From Aquificota bacterium (GTDB lineage Bacteria; Aquificota; Aquificia; Aquificales; Aquificaceae), in contig JAJRQX010000179.1 of assembly GCA_024280065.1 (NCBI GenBank), positions 1 to 5,874 on the forward strand: a stretch of DNA of 5,874 bases, read 5' to 3'. Below, piece after piece: positions 5,845-5,874 of the stretch; the stretch's first letter is position 1, and each line of letters begins with the position of its first letter. The position numbers were made by a program, and so were the translations under genes. The notes beneath the pieces were generated by a model. The model did no database searches. It was not told where the DNA came from and worked only from the letters and a program-made list of their open reading frames with translations.

Positions 5845-5874
5845 ATGAAGGAAACGAGGATAGTTAAGTACATC
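5845..5874 (+). CDS. Possible start of a downstream gene, cut by the window edge
   Basis: An ATG eight bases after the sodB hairpin opens a frame reading MKETRIVKYI to the end of the window. Ten codons are too few to identify a family. There is no good ribosome binding site before the ATG, and the hairpin sits within 10 nt of it, so the true start could be elsewhere or the frame could be chance. It is listed because such close packing is usual in this window. Confidence 0.35.
   Translation, partial: MKETRIVKYI

Overview
The window looks like an ordinary chromosomal segment from a member of the Aquificales (Aquificaceae, related to Aquifex, Hydrogenobacter and Hydrogenivirga). The clearest pointer is the iron superoxide dismutase at 5185-5820, which closely resembles the 211-residue Aquifex pyrophilus enzyme as I remember it. 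The small FlgM at 1169-1432 and the ThiL at 4177-5091 also have an Aquifex-like character. G+C is about half by eye, genes are packed almost without gaps, and start and stop codons overlap repeatedly. Scattering of biosynthetic genes such as trpC and thiL away from their pathway partners is also typical of that lineage.

Layout. On the + strand from the left edge: the 3' part of a bifunctional NAD(P)H-hydrate repair enzyme (1-1215, start outside the window), overlapped by 47 nt by flgM (1169-1432). These meet, stop codon against stop codon, a minus-strand series of six genes that reads from right to left: thiL (5091-4177), trpC (4163-3384), an unrecognised 112-residue protein (3347-3009), a cysteine-free thioredoxin-like protein (3007-2675), a HIT-family nucleotide hydrolase/phosphorylase (2678-2181) and an OppD/NikD-type ABC ATPase (2184-1429). 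Gaps are 13 nt or less, or 4-nt ATGA overlaps, except for 36 nt before the 112-residue gene, where there is a TATAAT box and a strong ribosome binding site. Divergent from thiL, across a 93-bp spacer, is sodB (5185-5820) with its own extended -10 promoter. A GC-rich hairpin follows it, then the probable start of another + strand gene at 5845 that leaves the window.

Function. Most genes are housekeeping: repair of hydrated NAD(P)H, thiamine diphosphate synthesis, tryptophan synthesis, nucleotide clean-up, superoxide removal and a flagellar anti-sigma factor. The series does not form one pathway; it is probably co-transcribed for compactness. No tRNA, rRNA, mobile element, CRISPR array or phage signature was seen, and no stretch above 100 bases lacks a gene. 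I do not see a new defence or mobile system. The least explained part is the pair formed by the 112-residue protein and the thioredoxin-like protein that has lost both active-site cysteines, including a possible RNA switch around the start of the former.
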